This document shows positions 8,365 to 16,358 of a DNA stretch of 64,000 bases, piece by piece. Both the position numbers and the translations under genes were made by a program. The notes beneath the pieces were generated by a model. The model was not told the DNA's origin and did no database searches. It saw only the letters and a program-made list of their open reading frames with translations. This DNA is from Rhizobium sp. JAB6 (GTDB lineage Bacteria > Pseudomonadota > Alphaproteobacteria > Rhizobiales > Rhizobiaceae), in contig NZ_PYJQ01000001.1 of NCBI RefSeq assembly GCF_003024605.1, positions 343,001 through 407,000 of the forward strand, written 5' to 3'. Positions within the stretch are counted from its first letter, which is position 1, and every line of letters starts with the position of its first letter.

Positions 8365-9240
8365 TTACGCAATCAGGCTCATGAGGTTGGCGATAACAGG
8401 CGATCGCTGCGCCTTGAGGCTGGCGAGGCCGAGACGCGCCACGACCGGTGGCCCATCGATTTGCCGATAGGCAACGCCGTCTAGCTTGATCTGCGCGATC
8501 GAAGCTGGAACGATGGAAACGCCCAAGTTTGCGGCGACGAGATTGACGACGGAGGGGATCTGCGGCGCCTCCTGCGTCACCACGAGCTCGAAACCCGCCT
8601 CGCGGCAGGCACCAACGATGTCGTCGTAGAGGCTGAGCCCCACCATGCGCGGGAAGAGAATGAAGGGCTCGCCGGCGAGCGCTGCGATCGGCACGCTCTC
8701 CTTCTTTGCCAATGGATGATGGGCGGGCACCGCGATCAGCATTGGCTCGTCGGCAAAACGCTTCAGCCGCACATCCCGCGGATCTTCCAGGCCCGGGCGA
8801 ATGAAGGCTGCGTCGATCTCGCCGCGCATCAGCCGTTCCATCAGCGCATTGGTGTTCATCTCGGTTAGCGATATCAGCACTTCCGGCCAGTGACGACGAA
8901 ATTCGCGGATGGTTGCCGTGACGATGGTGTTGAAGGCGGAGGAGGCGGTGAAGCCGAGCGCCAGGCGGCCGATTTCGCCGCGATTGGCGCGCTGGGCGGC
9001 AAGCTTTGCCTTTTCAGCCGCAGCGACCGCCGTTTTTGCTTCCGCGAGAAAGGCCTCGCCGGCTGCGGTCAACTCCGCGCCATGTGGCACGCGGTGGAAC
9101 AGTTGCGCACCCACCTCGTTTTCCAGATCCCGGATCTGCTGGCTGAGCGGCGGCTGGCCGATGCCGAGATTGGCGGCCGCACGGGTGAAGTTTCCCGCTT
9201 CGGCCAGCGCCAGAAAATAGCGGATATGACGCAGCTCCAT
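8365..9240 (-). CDS. LysR-family transcriptional regulator, divergent from an MFS exporter
   Basis: A 291-residue LysR regulator of the BenM/CatM-like group: HTH at about 1-60 (GNFTRAAANLGIGQPPLSQQI) and effector domain from about 88. The start at 9240 (MELRHIRYF) is the family start; the ATG four codons earlier also fits. It stops head to head with the previous LysR gene (adjacent stops) and is divergent from the MFS gene at 9337, an arrangement like ynfL-ynfM in enterobacteria. It probably controls that transporter. Confidence 0.88.
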   Translation of the reverse strand: MELRHIRYFLALAEAGNFTRAAANLGIGQPPLSQQIRDLENEVGAQLFHRVPHGAELTAAGEAFLAEAKTAVAAAEKAKLAAQRANRGEIGRLALGFTASSAFNTIVTATIREFRRHWPEVLISLTEMNTNALMERLMRGEIDAAFIRPGLEDPRDVRLKRFADEPMLIAVPAHHPLAKKESVPIAALAGEPFILFPRMVGLSLYDDIVGACREAGFELVVTQEAPQIPSVVNLVAANLGVSIVPASIAQIKLDGVAYRQIDGPPVVARLGLASLKAQRSPVIANLMSLIA

Positions 9241-9272
9241 CGCTATCTCCAAAAGCTATTGAGATCGCCTGT

Positions 9273-9285
9273 TCCATATATTGGA
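9273..9285. promoter_or_regulatory. LysR-box between LysR and MFS genes
   Basis: TCCA-TATAT-TGGA matches T-N11-A with a 4-bp dyad and lies mid-way in the 96-bp divergent gap. Operator role is inferred. Confidence 0.4.
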
Positions 9286-9336
9286 CTAATGGAGCTGGTC
9301 TGGCTAGATTCCAGGGCAAGAAAGGTCAGGTGCCCC

Positions 9337-10620
9337 ATGTTTCGCGCCGTAAGCAAGCAGCAAACCACTGCGTCCGAAGTTTCCTCCCGCCCCGAATTGA
9401 CGCTCGTCAGGAGCGAGGCTTCGACCGAGTCCCGCCAGTTTCTGACGCGCGGCACGCCTGCCTTTCGCCGCGCGACCATCGGGCTGTTTCTTTCGGGTTT
9501 CGCCACCTTCTCGCTGCTTTATTGCGTCCAGCCGCTGATGCCGATCTTCTCTCAGGATTTCGGTGTCACGCCTGCTGCAAGTTCGTTATCGCTCTCGCTT
9601 TCGACAGGCTTCCTGGCCTTCGCGATCTTTGGTGCCGCTGCTGTTTCCGAAAGCCTCGGCCGCCGCAGCCTGATGTTCATATCGCTGCTCGGCGCGGCCA
9701 TCTGTACGTTGGTCTGCGCGGTATCGCCAAGCTGGCATATGCTGCTTGCCGCTCGTGCGCTCGAAGGCTTTCTGCTGGGCGGCGTGCCGGCTGTCGCCAT
9801 GACCTATCTGGCTGAGGAAATCGAACCGCGCGGGCTTGGCGGCGCCATGGGCCTCTATATCGCCGGCAACGCCTTTGGCGGCATGGCGGGCCGCGTGGTC
9901 ACGGGTACGATCGCGGAATATCTGAGCTGGCGGCCGGCACTGGCAACGGTCGGTATTCTCGGCCTTTTCGCCGCCGTCGGCTTCCTTTACCTGCTGCCGC
10001 CGTCGCGCAATTTCACCCCGCGCAAGGGTTTTGATGTTGCCTTTCATGTGAAGGCCTGGAGCGGACACTTCGGCAATGCGGCGCTGCCGCTGCTCTTTGC
10101 CATCGGCTTTCTCGTCATGGGCTCCTTCGTCACGGTCTATAACTATGCCGGCTTCCGTCTGGTCGCCGATCCCTATGATCTCAACCAGACCGAGCTTGGG
10201 CTGATCTTCACCGCCTATCTCTTCGGCATCGTCGCCTCTTGGGCGGCAGGCCTCCTCGGCGATCGCATCGGCCATTTCATCGTGTTGCCGGTGGGCGTGC
10301 TGATCGCCGGGCTCGGTGCGGCGGTGACGCTTTCCAGCTCGTTGCCGCTGATCATTCTCGGCATCGTCCTGGTGACGATCGGTTTCTTCATGGCCCACTC
10401 CGTCGCCAGCGCACTGGTGGGACGGCTTGCCCATGGCTTCAAGGGGCACGCCTCCTCGCTCTACCTGCTCGCCTACTATCTCGGCTCCAGCATTGCCGGC
10501 TCGGTTGGCGGCTATTTCTGGCTTGCCGATGGCTGGAATGCGGTGGTTGCCTTCATCCTCATCATGCTGGCACTATGTCTCGCCAGCGCCCTTGCCGTTG
10601 CCAGGCTGGCGCGCCGTTAA
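9337..10620 (+). CDS. MFS transporter (YnfM-like efflux permease)
   Basis: A 427-residue major facilitator protein with twelve predicted membrane segments after a roughly 45-residue soluble N-terminus. Visible pieces are FLSGFATFSLLYCVQPLMP (first segment, typical of the YnfM group), ESLGRRSLM (loop 2-3 motif) and GDRIGHF in the second half. The open frame extends upstream to 8890, but that part is antisense to the LysR gene; ATG 9337 gives the family N-terminus. It probably exports a small organic compound. The VOC gene follows after 14 bases and is probably cotranscribed. Confidence 0.88.
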   Translation: MFRAVSKQQTTASEVSSRPELTLVRSEASTESRQFLTRGTPAFRRATIGLFLSGFATFSLLYCVQPLMPIFSQDFGVTPAASSLSLSLSTGFLAFAIFGAAAVSESLGRRSLMFISLLGAAICTLVCAVSPSWHMLLAARALEGFLLGGVPAVAMTYLAEEIEPRGLGGAMGLYIAGNAFGGMAGRVVTGTIAEYLSWRPALATVGILGLFAAVGFLYLLPPSRNFTPRKGFDVAFHVKAWSGHFGNAALPLLFAIGFLVMGSFVTVYNYAGFRLVADPYDLNQTELGLIFTAYLFGIVASWAAGLLGDRIGHFIVLPVGVLIAGLGAAVTLSSSLPLIILGIVLVTIGFFMAHSVASALVGRLAHGFKGHASSLYLLAYYLGSSIAGSVGGYFWLADGWNAVVAFILIMLALCLASALAVARLARR

Positions 10621-10625
10621 CGTAG

Positions 10626-11021
<396 letters not shown>

Positions 11022-11044
11022 GATTATGTGCCCGTGGGCGCTTC

Positions 11045-11072
11045 TTGACATCGCTCGATTGCGTCATATATT
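11045..11072 (+). promoter_or_regulatory. Sigma-70 promoter of the arsR-SRPBCC-GFA operon
   Basis: TTGACA (11045-11050), 16 bases, TATATT (11067-11072): near-consensus. Start of transcription is expected near 11079, inside the palindrome of the next entry. Confidence 0.7.
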
Positions 11073-11102
11073 AAACCAATAAGTTAATTAACTACATGGT
11101 TT
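11073..11102. promoter_or_regulatory. Palindromic operator over the arsR transcription start
   Basis: Nested dyad: outer arms AAACCA (11073-11078) and TGGTTT (11097-11102) around a perfect 12-bp palindrome AGTTAATTAACT (11082-11093). It abuts the -10 box, so binding by the encoded ArsR protein would block transcription (autorepression, inferred). Confidence 0.6.
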
Positions 11103-11107
11103 ATCGA

Positions 11108-11449
11108 ATGGACACATTGAGCATGACTCTTTCGGCCCTAGCCGATCCGACCCGCCGGGCGATCCTGGCAAGGCTGGCGAGCGGCGAGGCGTCCGTCTCC
11201 GAACTGGCCGAACCGTTCGATATGTCGCTGGTCGCCGTCTCCAAGCATTTGAAGGTGCTGGAGAAAGTCGGCCTGATCTCCAAGGGGAGGGAGGCGCAGT
11301 GGCGGCCTTGCCGGCTGGAACCGAAGCCGCTGCGGCAGGTCGATGACTGGCTGGAGAATTATCGCCAGTTCTGGAACGGCAATCTCGACCGCTTAGAGGA
11401 CTATGCGGCACTCTTGCAAAAGGGAGGAAAGAATGACCCCACAAACTGA
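11108..11449 (+). CDS. ArsR-family winged-helix repressor
   Basis: A 113-residue ArsR/SmtB-like repressor of the metal-independent type that is paired with SRPBCC proteins. It has LADPTRRAILARL, a recognition helix MSLVAVSKHLKVLEKVGL, and a wing with GREAQWRPC. The cysteine metal motif of metal sensors (CxC in helix 3) is absent. Start: ATG 11096 lies within the operator palindrome and ATG 11108 fits the family N-terminus; neither has a clear ribosome site, so the leader is very short. First gene of a three-gene operon; overlaps the next gene by 17 bases. Confidence 0.87.
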   Translation: MDTLSMTLSALADPTRRAILARLASGEASVSELAEPFDMSLVAVSKHLKVLEKVGLISKGREAQWRPCRLEPKPLRQVDDWLENYRQFWNGNLDRLEDYAALLQKGGKNDPTN

Positions 11450-11915
11450 AGGCGGCGGCATGCGGCCGCCGCGCGAGATCGTGCTGACCCGCGACATTGC
11501 CGCGCCGCGCGCCATGCTGTTTCGCCTGTGGACCGAGCCGCAACATCTCATGCGCTGGTGGGGGCCGCAAAACATGACCGCGCCGTCCGTCTCCGTCGAC
11601 CTGCGGGAAGGGGGCGCCTGGCGGCACTGCATTCTCACGCCGGACGGCAGGGAATATTGGAGCCACGGCCGCTATCTGGAGATCGTCCCGCCCGAGCGTC
11701 TCGTCTTCACCTTCGCCTGGGAAAACCAGGAGGGGAGGCCCGAACACCCGATGCAGGTGACCGTGGAATTTTATGAGCTTGAAGAGAAGACGCGCCTCGT
11801 CTTTCGCAAGGTCGAACTGCCTGATGATACCGAGCTGAGATTGCAGACTGGCGGCTGGGAGCAGGCGCTCGACAAATACCTCGCTTACGCAGAAGCCATC
11901 TCAAGGGAAGGATGA
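11433..11915 (+). CDS. SRPBCC (AHSA1/START-like) domain protein
   Basis: A 160-residue helix-grip-fold protein of the AHSA1 group, which binds hydrophobic ligands in a deep pocket. The family start IVLTRDIAAPRAMLFRLWT, the RWWGP block and the C-terminal GGWEQALDKYLAYAE helix are clear. Start 11433 has GGGAGGAAAG upstream and overlaps the arsR stop, implying translational coupling. ArsR plus AHSA1 is a frequent two-gene module whose ligand is generally unknown. Confidence 0.85.
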   Translation: MTPQTEGGGMRPPREIVLTRDIAAPRAMLFRLWTEPQHLMRWWGPQNMTAPSVSVDLREGGAWRHCILTPDGREYWSHGRYLEIVPPERLVFTFAWENQEGRPEHPMQVTVEFYELEEKTRLVFRKVELPDDTELRLQTGGWEQALDKYLAYAEAISREG

Positions 11916-11920
11916 GAGTA

Positions 11921-12325
11921 ATGAAGAAGACCTATCACGGAAGCTGCCATTGCGGCGCCGTCGCTTACGAAGCCGATCTCGATCTGCAGGGCGGCACCTT
12001 CAAATGCAACTGCTCGATCTGCAGGAAGAAGCGCAACTGGCTGGCCGTCGCGACACCCGCCGATTTCCGCCTGACCTCGGGCGAGGACAGCATCGGCGAA
12101 TATCAGTTCGGCCCGCGCATCCTGCATCATCTTTTCTGCAAAAATTGCGGCATCAGTTCCTTCAACTGGGGTGAAAATCCGGCACTCGGCGGAAAATTCT
12201 ATGCGATCAGCATTAGCTGCCTGGACGATGCCACCGACGAGGAACTCGCCTTGCTTCCCGTCGGCTACTTCGATGGCCGCGAGGACCGCTTCGATCGCGC
12301 GCCGGAGGAAACGCGTTATCTTTAG
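11921..12325 (+). CDS. GFA-family protein (CENP-V/GFA zinc domain)
   Basis: A 134-residue protein with the zinc-binding cysteines of the glutathione-dependent formaldehyde-activating family: GSCHCGAV, CNCSICRKK and FCKNCGISSF. Start 11921 has GGGAAGG at suitable spacing; ATG 11912 overlaps the previous stop (ATGA) but has no room for a ribosome site. Last gene of the arsR operon. Most members are not true formaldehyde enzymes; zinc binding is safe to predict, the reaction is not. It converges on the next gene with a 9-base gap. Confidence 0.83.
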   Translation: MKKTYHGSCHCGAVAYEADLDLQGGTFKCNCSICRKKRNWLAVATPADFRLTSGEDSIGEYQFGPRILHHLFCKNCGISSFNWGENPALGGKFYAISISCLDDATDEELALLPVGYFDGREDRFDRAPEETRYL

Positions 12326-12334
12326 CGAAATGGT

Positions 12335-13012
12335 CTAGCTTTTGGTGGCTAGCCAGATGACGTGACGCGCGCCGGTCTTGCCATTGGCGCGCGTGTTGAC
12401 CACCTCGGCGGTAAAGCCGCTGTCGCGCAGACGCTTTGTAAAGCGCTCGTCAGGTCCCGAAGACCAGACCGCAAGGACGCCACCGGGCCGCAGCGCATCA
12501 CGCGCCGCCTTCAGACCCTGATAGTCGTAAAGGCCGTCATTGGCCTCCGACGTGATGCCATCAGGCCCGTTGTCGACATCGAGCAGGATGGCGTCGTAAG
12601 CAGCCTTGCTCGCGCGGATGAGCGGACGCACGTCGGCCTCATGAATGGCGACGCGCGGGTCGTCGAGACAGCCGTCGAAGACCGCCGCCATCGGTCCGCG
12701 TGCCCATGTGACGACAGCCGGCACGAGTTCCGCGACCGTAACCTTGGCGTCCGCGCCGAGTTCGCCGAGGGCCGCGCGCAAGGTAAAGCCCATGCCGAGA
12801 CCGCCGATCAGTATGTGCGGCATCTTCCGGCCTTTGATCTTCTCGCAGGAAAGCGTCGCAAGCGCGCGCTCGGAGCCGCTCAGGCGGCTGTTCATCAGCT
12901 CGTTGGTGCCGAGCATGATGGAAAATTCCCGGCCGCGCTGCTTCAAGCGCAGCTCGCCGCCACCGGGTATTTTCGCAGTGTCGAGTAAGGTCCAGGGGAT
13001 CACGGGCAACAC
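12335..13012 (-). CDS. Spermidine-synthase-like SAM-dependent transferase
   Basis: A 225-residue protein of the spermidine synthase/methyltransferase fold: GGLGMGFTLRAAL glycine loop, VAELVPAVVTWA acidic strand, DVRPLI and YDAILLDVDNGP. It is shorter than true spermidine synthases (about 280-300) and lacks their N-terminal beta domain, so the amine substrate cannot be assumed. It lies 59 bases downstream of the urocanase-like gene on the same strand and could be the last gene of that operon. Function unknown. Confidence 0.75.
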   Translation of the reverse strand: MLPVIPWTLLDTAKIPGGGELRLKQRGREFSIMLGTNELMNSRLSGSERALATLSCEKIKGRKMPHILIGGLGMGFTLRAALGELGADAKVTVAELVPAVVTWARGPMAAVFDGCLDDPRVAIHEADVRPLIRASKAAYDAILLDVDNGPDGITSEANDGLYDYQGLKAARDALRPGGVLAVWSSGPDERFTKRLRDSGFTAEVVNTRANGKTGARHVIWLATKS

Positions 13013-13071
13013 TCAAATTCGTTCAAATTGCCCGGGACCATAGTCTTTCGATGCCGCCAAGAACAGACGCC

Positions 13072-14733
13072 CTATTCCAAACGGATATAGGGCACATCCC
13101 TTTTCGCAACTTCGTCCAGCGCTTCCTCATAGCCGGCATCCGCATAGCGCATGACGCCGAGCGCCGTGTCGTTGGTCAGCGCGTGGTCGAGCCGTTCGTC
13201 GGCGGCAGCCGTGCCGTCGGCGATCACGGTGACGCCGCAGCTTGTCATATAGCCGGCATAGCCGCCACCGCCGGAATGGACGACGACGAGATCAGCCATG
13301 GACGAGCAAAGCATCATGGCATCGAGCAGCGGCCAGTCGGCAATGGCGTCGGAGCCGTCCTTCATGCGCTCGGTCATGATGTTCGGATGTGCCATGGCGC
13401 CCGCGTCGAGATGGTCGCGCGAAAACGCAATCGGACCCTTCAGCTCGCCACTCGCCACAAGCTCGTTGACACGGCGGGCAAGCGCCGTGCGCTCGCCATG
13501 GCCGAGCCATGCGATGCGTGCCGGCAGGCCTTCGAAGGGCACATGCTGGCGGGCAAGCCTGATCCAGTTGGTGATGATCTTGTTGTCGGGGAACATTTCC
13601 AGCAGCAGATCGTCGATACGGGCAATATCGCTTTCCTCGCCGGAAAGCGCCATCCAGCGGAACGGCCCGATGGCGCGGCAGAAGAGGGGCCGCAGATAGG
13701 CTTCGGTGAAGATGGGGATATCGAATGCGTTGGCGACGCCGCCTTCCTTCGCCTGGGTGCGGATCAGATTGCCGTTGTCGAAGACTTCGGAGCCCTTTTT
13801 CTGGAAATCCAGCATGGCCTTCACGTGCTCGACGATCGAGGCGCGGCTGGCGGCCATGAGCTGGCCCTGGCCATCGTCGCGGAGATCCCTGACTTGTTGC
13901 AGGCTCATACCCTTCGGCACATAGCCATAAACGAGATCGTGGGCGGAGGTCTGATCGGTGACGATATCCGGCACGATGCCGCGCCGCGCGATCTCGGGAT
14001 AGATCTCGGCCGCGTTGCCGACGAGGCCGACGGAAAGCGCCCGCTTCTCCTTGACCGCCGCGTCGATCATCGCCAGCGCGGAATCGAGATCGGGTGCGAT
14101 TTCCTGCAGATACCCGATGTCCTGGCGCTTTCTGGCGCGCTCGGCATCGATATCCACGCAGAGGATGGCTGCACCCGCCATGCGGCCGGCGAGCGGCTGC
14201 GCGCCGCCCATGCCGCCGAGACCGGCCGTCAGCACGAAACGGCCGAAGAGATCGCCGCCGAAGCGACGCTCGGCAATGCGCATGAAGATCTCGTACGTGC
14301 CCTGAATGACACCCTGGCTGCCGATATATTGCCAGGCGCCAGCCGTCAGGCCGCCCCAGCAGATCAGGCCCTTGCGCTGCAATTCGTAGAAGACTTCTGC
14401 CTTCGCCCATTGCCCGACGATGTTGCAGTTCGCCATGATGACGAGCGGCGCCTTGTCATGCGTGCGGATGAGGCCGATCGGCTTGCCGGACTGGATGAGC
14501 AGGGTCTGGTTCTCATCCATTTCGGTCAGCGCCTTCACGATGCCCTTATGAGCCGCCCAACTGCGGGCCGCCTTGCCGAGAGCGGCGTAGACGACGAGAT
14601 TATCCGGATCCTCGCCGACTGAGAGCACGTTTTCGAGTAGGCGCAGCAGGGCCTCCTGCCGCCAGCCCTTGGCACGCAACTCCGGCCCGCCCGGAATGGG
14701 GAATTTCGGATGACGTGGATTGGCTTTCGGCAT
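13072..14733 (-). CDS. Urocanate-hydratase family enzyme, probably thiourocanate hydratase
   Basis: A 553-residue NAD-dependent urocanase homologue: the NAD loop GLGGMGGAQP, DQTSAHD, GRDHLD-like SRDHLDAG and the C-terminal VMRYADAGYEEA are present. It differs from HutU at key places. The signature LPARIxW carries Ala408 where urocanases have the conserved Cys, and the usual HHGGGVGMGFSQH block reads VHSGGGGYAGYMTSCG. With a MIO-less lyase, a DUF917 protein and two hydantoin-pathway hydrolases next to it, the likely reaction is hydration of thiourocanate in ergothioneine breakdown. A plain hutU would need hutI and hutG, which are absent. Confidence 0.8.
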   Translation of the reverse strand: MPKANPRHPKFPIPGGPELRAKGWRQEALLRLLENVLSVGEDPDNLVVYAALGKAARSWAAHKGIVKALTEMDENQTLLIQSGKPIGLIRTHDKAPLVIMANCNIVGQWAKAEVFYELQRKGLICWGGLTAGAWQYIGSQGVIQGTYEIFMRIAERRFGGDLFGRFVLTAGLGGMGGAQPLAGRMAGAAILCVDIDAERARKRQDIGYLQEIAPDLDSALAMIDAAVKEKRALSVGLVGNAAEIYPEIARRGIVPDIVTDQTSAHDLVYGYVPKGMSLQQVRDLRDDGQGQLMAASRASIVEHVKAMLDFQKKGSEVFDNGNLIRTQAKEGGVANAFDIPIFTEAYLRPLFCRAIGPFRWMALSGEESDIARIDDLLLEMFPDNKIITNWIRLARQHVPFEGLPARIAWLGHGERTALARRVNELVASGELKGPIAFSRDHLDAGAMAHPNIMTERMKDGSDAIADWPLLDAMMLCSSMADLVVVHSGGGGYAGYMTSCGVTVIADGTAAADERLDHALTNDTALGVMRYADAGYEEALDEVAKRDVPYIRLE

Positions 14734-14760
14734 GATTGCTTTCCCTTTGTTTGATAATCT

Positions 14761-14786
14761 CCTCTTCTCCCCGTGGGGAGAAGAGG
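14761..14786. repeat. 26-bp perfect palindrome upstream of the urocanase-like gene
   Basis: CCTCTTCTCCCC-GT-GGGGAGAAGAGG, perfect inverted repeat. It belongs to the rhizobial TTCTCCCC/GGGGAGAA family also seen at 33237-33262. It lies between TfoX and the hydratase, where the mRNA hairpin could uncouple their expression. Confidence 0.8.
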
Positions 14787-14794
14787 AATGCTCG

Positions 14795-15124
14795 TTACTT
14801 CGGGGGCAGGCCTTCGACGAAGTTCAGCGCCGTCACAAGCAGCCGCTTGCGCAGCATGTCGTTGCCATAGGCCTCCGGCCCGGCGCGCACCCATCCCTGC
14901 ATTTCGCGGCCGCCCGACAGCATGGATTTGATATCAGGCTGCTCCAGCGCCCAGCCATCGTTGCCCTTGCCGAGGCGAATCAGCATGCCGTCTTCGCGGG
15001 CGCCGCAAAGTAGGTGGCCATTGAGCAAAAAGGCCCAGCCGGCGAACATCGCTTTCTCGCTGAGCCCGGGTCGCTCCCCAAGCTCTTCTCGCAGCAATTC
15101 CTCCAGACCGGCGTCGCGGGCCAT
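14795..15124 (-). CDS. TfoX/Sxy N-terminal domain protein
   Basis: A 109-residue protein matching the TfoX N-terminal domain (EKAMFAGWAFLLNGHLLCGA, then MLIRLGK and the C-terminal MLRKRLLVTALNFVEGLP). In gamma-proteobacteria TfoX/Sxy activates competence genes, but stand-alone alpha-proteobacterial members have no known role. It sits inside the ergothioneine-type gene cluster, flanked by a repeat on one side and a palindrome on the other, so it may be an unrelated passenger. Confidence 0.8.
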   Translation of the reverse strand: MARDAGLEELLREELGERPGLSEKAMFAGWAFLLNGHLLCGAREDGMLIRLGKGNDGWALEQPDIKSMLSGGREMQGWVRAGPEAYGNDMLRKRLLVTALNFVEGLPPK

Positions 15125-15160
15125 TCAAGCCTCCTGTGCTTTCAGCCTTTCTTGCCGGCC

Positions 15161-15275
15161 AGCGCGTGATGCCGAAAAGTGTAGGCAGTTTTCGGACGAC
15201 ATCACGCTCCACTTCTTTGTCTCTGGAGCGGATTCAGATTTTAGGTCGAACAGACCTAAAATCATCCGGCTCTAG
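15161..15275 (-). repeat. Rhizobial intergenic palindromic repeat, copy 2
   Basis: Inverted copy of the element at 4237. Its CTAGAGCC edge runs in frame into the DUF917 gene and supplies that gene's last 13 codons or so and its TGA stop (15234-15236). Confidence 0.9.
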
Positions 15276-16355
15276 TGTGTATTTGGCGATCTCGATCCCC
15301 ATGGCCTTTTCGACGGAGGGATAGACCGTGGGGTCGAGCACGCTGGCAGACAGCGGAATGATATCCATCGGCACATGCAGGATGAAGACCTTCATCCCCT
15401 CGTACAGCTGGCCGACGCTCAAGGGTTCACCTTCCGGCGAGAGTGTGGTTATGACGGAGGGGAAGGTCGCCAGCCGCTTTCCACCGGTATCCTCGACGGC
15501 CATGTATTCGTTCATCACATGCATGATGACCGCCTTGTCGCCGCTGCCGAGCGTGATGGTGCCAATATCGAAGGCTTCCTTCGTGTAGACGACGTCCTTC
15601 CCGGTGATCGTGCCTTCCGCCAGGATATGCCCGCCTGTGGTCTTGCAGATGGCGTCGATGACGGCGCTGCCGCCCTTCTTTTCCGCCTCGATGATCGCTT
15701 CGCCGAGCGAAAGCGCCATGGATATGCCGCCGAGCGCCGCATGCGTGCGGACGTAAGACGCGCGCAACGGGTTGCGGCATGAGGCGATGAAGCCGCCGGA
15801 CTGGTCGGAGGCGGCGCGCAGGATCGGCGAAATCTTCGCCGTCGCGCCCTTCACGACCAGCTCGATATAGCGGTTTTCAGCGCGATTGCCGCCGACGGCG
15901 GTCTGGATCATCTGCTCGGGCGAGCCCGCCATGCCGATCGAACCCATATCACCCGTCGGATGGGCGCGGATGTCACCCACCGCGTCCACCACCTTCGTTC
16001 CCAGGATGGCCGATGGCAGCCAGCCGTTCAGCGTTGAGGACCGGCCGTTCTGGCCGATGATCAGGCCGGAAAGCTTCTCGCCAAGCTCGTCCTGCAGCAG
16101 CTGCACGGCTTTTACGTAGTCGATGCCCTGCATTTCCCAGGGGGTCGTGGAGGCCGGCGCGCCGATGGCGGCGGCTGTGGCAATCCAGTCGTTGTCGTTC
16201 AGCTCGTCGATCGACACCAGCTCCGGCTTGCCGACGTTGACGGCCGCATAGCCGAGCATGCGACCATGATCGGCCCAGCCGCCACCGCCCGCGGCGTAAA
16301 CGGAGCCGCCCCTGACGGCCGCTTCCACATCCTTGGCAACGAGTACGCGTCCCAT
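15234..16355 (-). CDS. DUF917 / S-methyl-thiohydantoin desulfurase family protein
   Basis: A 373-residue DUF917 protein (Pfam family now named for thiohydantoin desulfurase). Features: GGSVYAAGGGGWADHG near residue 15, GQNGRSSTLNGWLP mid-protein, HPTGDMGSIGMAG and DKAVIMHVMNEYMAVED in the second domain. In ergothioneine breakdown this enzyme type removes sulfur from the thiohydantoin propionate intermediate. It follows the N-carbamoyl hydrolase by 3 bases. The C-terminal LEPDDFRSVRPKI is encoded by the inverted repeat, so the native end was probably near the KYT before it; activity is unlikely to be affected but this is untested. Confidence 0.8.
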   Translation of the reverse strand: MGRVLVAKDVEAAVRGGSVYAAGGGGWADHGRMLGYAAVNVGKPELVSIDELNDNDWIATAAAIGAPASTTPWEMQGIDYVKAVQLLQDELGEKLSGLIIGQNGRSSTLNGWLPSAILGTKVVDAVGDIRAHPTGDMGSIGMAGSPEQMIQTAVGGNRAENRYIELVVKGATAKISPILRAASDQSGGFIASCRNPLRASYVRTHAALGGISMALSLGEAIIEAEKKGGSAVIDAICKTTGGHILAEGTITGKDVVYTKEAFDIGTITLGSGDKAVIMHVMNEYMAVEDTGGKRLATFPSVITTLSPEGEPLSVGQLYEGMKVFILHVPMDIIPLSASVLDPTVYPSVEKAMGIEIAKYTLEPDDFRSVRPKI

Positions 16356-16358
16356 CGG

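Noticed and set aside
8890..9336. Long N-terminal extension of the MFS transporter
   Set aside because: Antisense to the divergent LysR gene and without membrane character.
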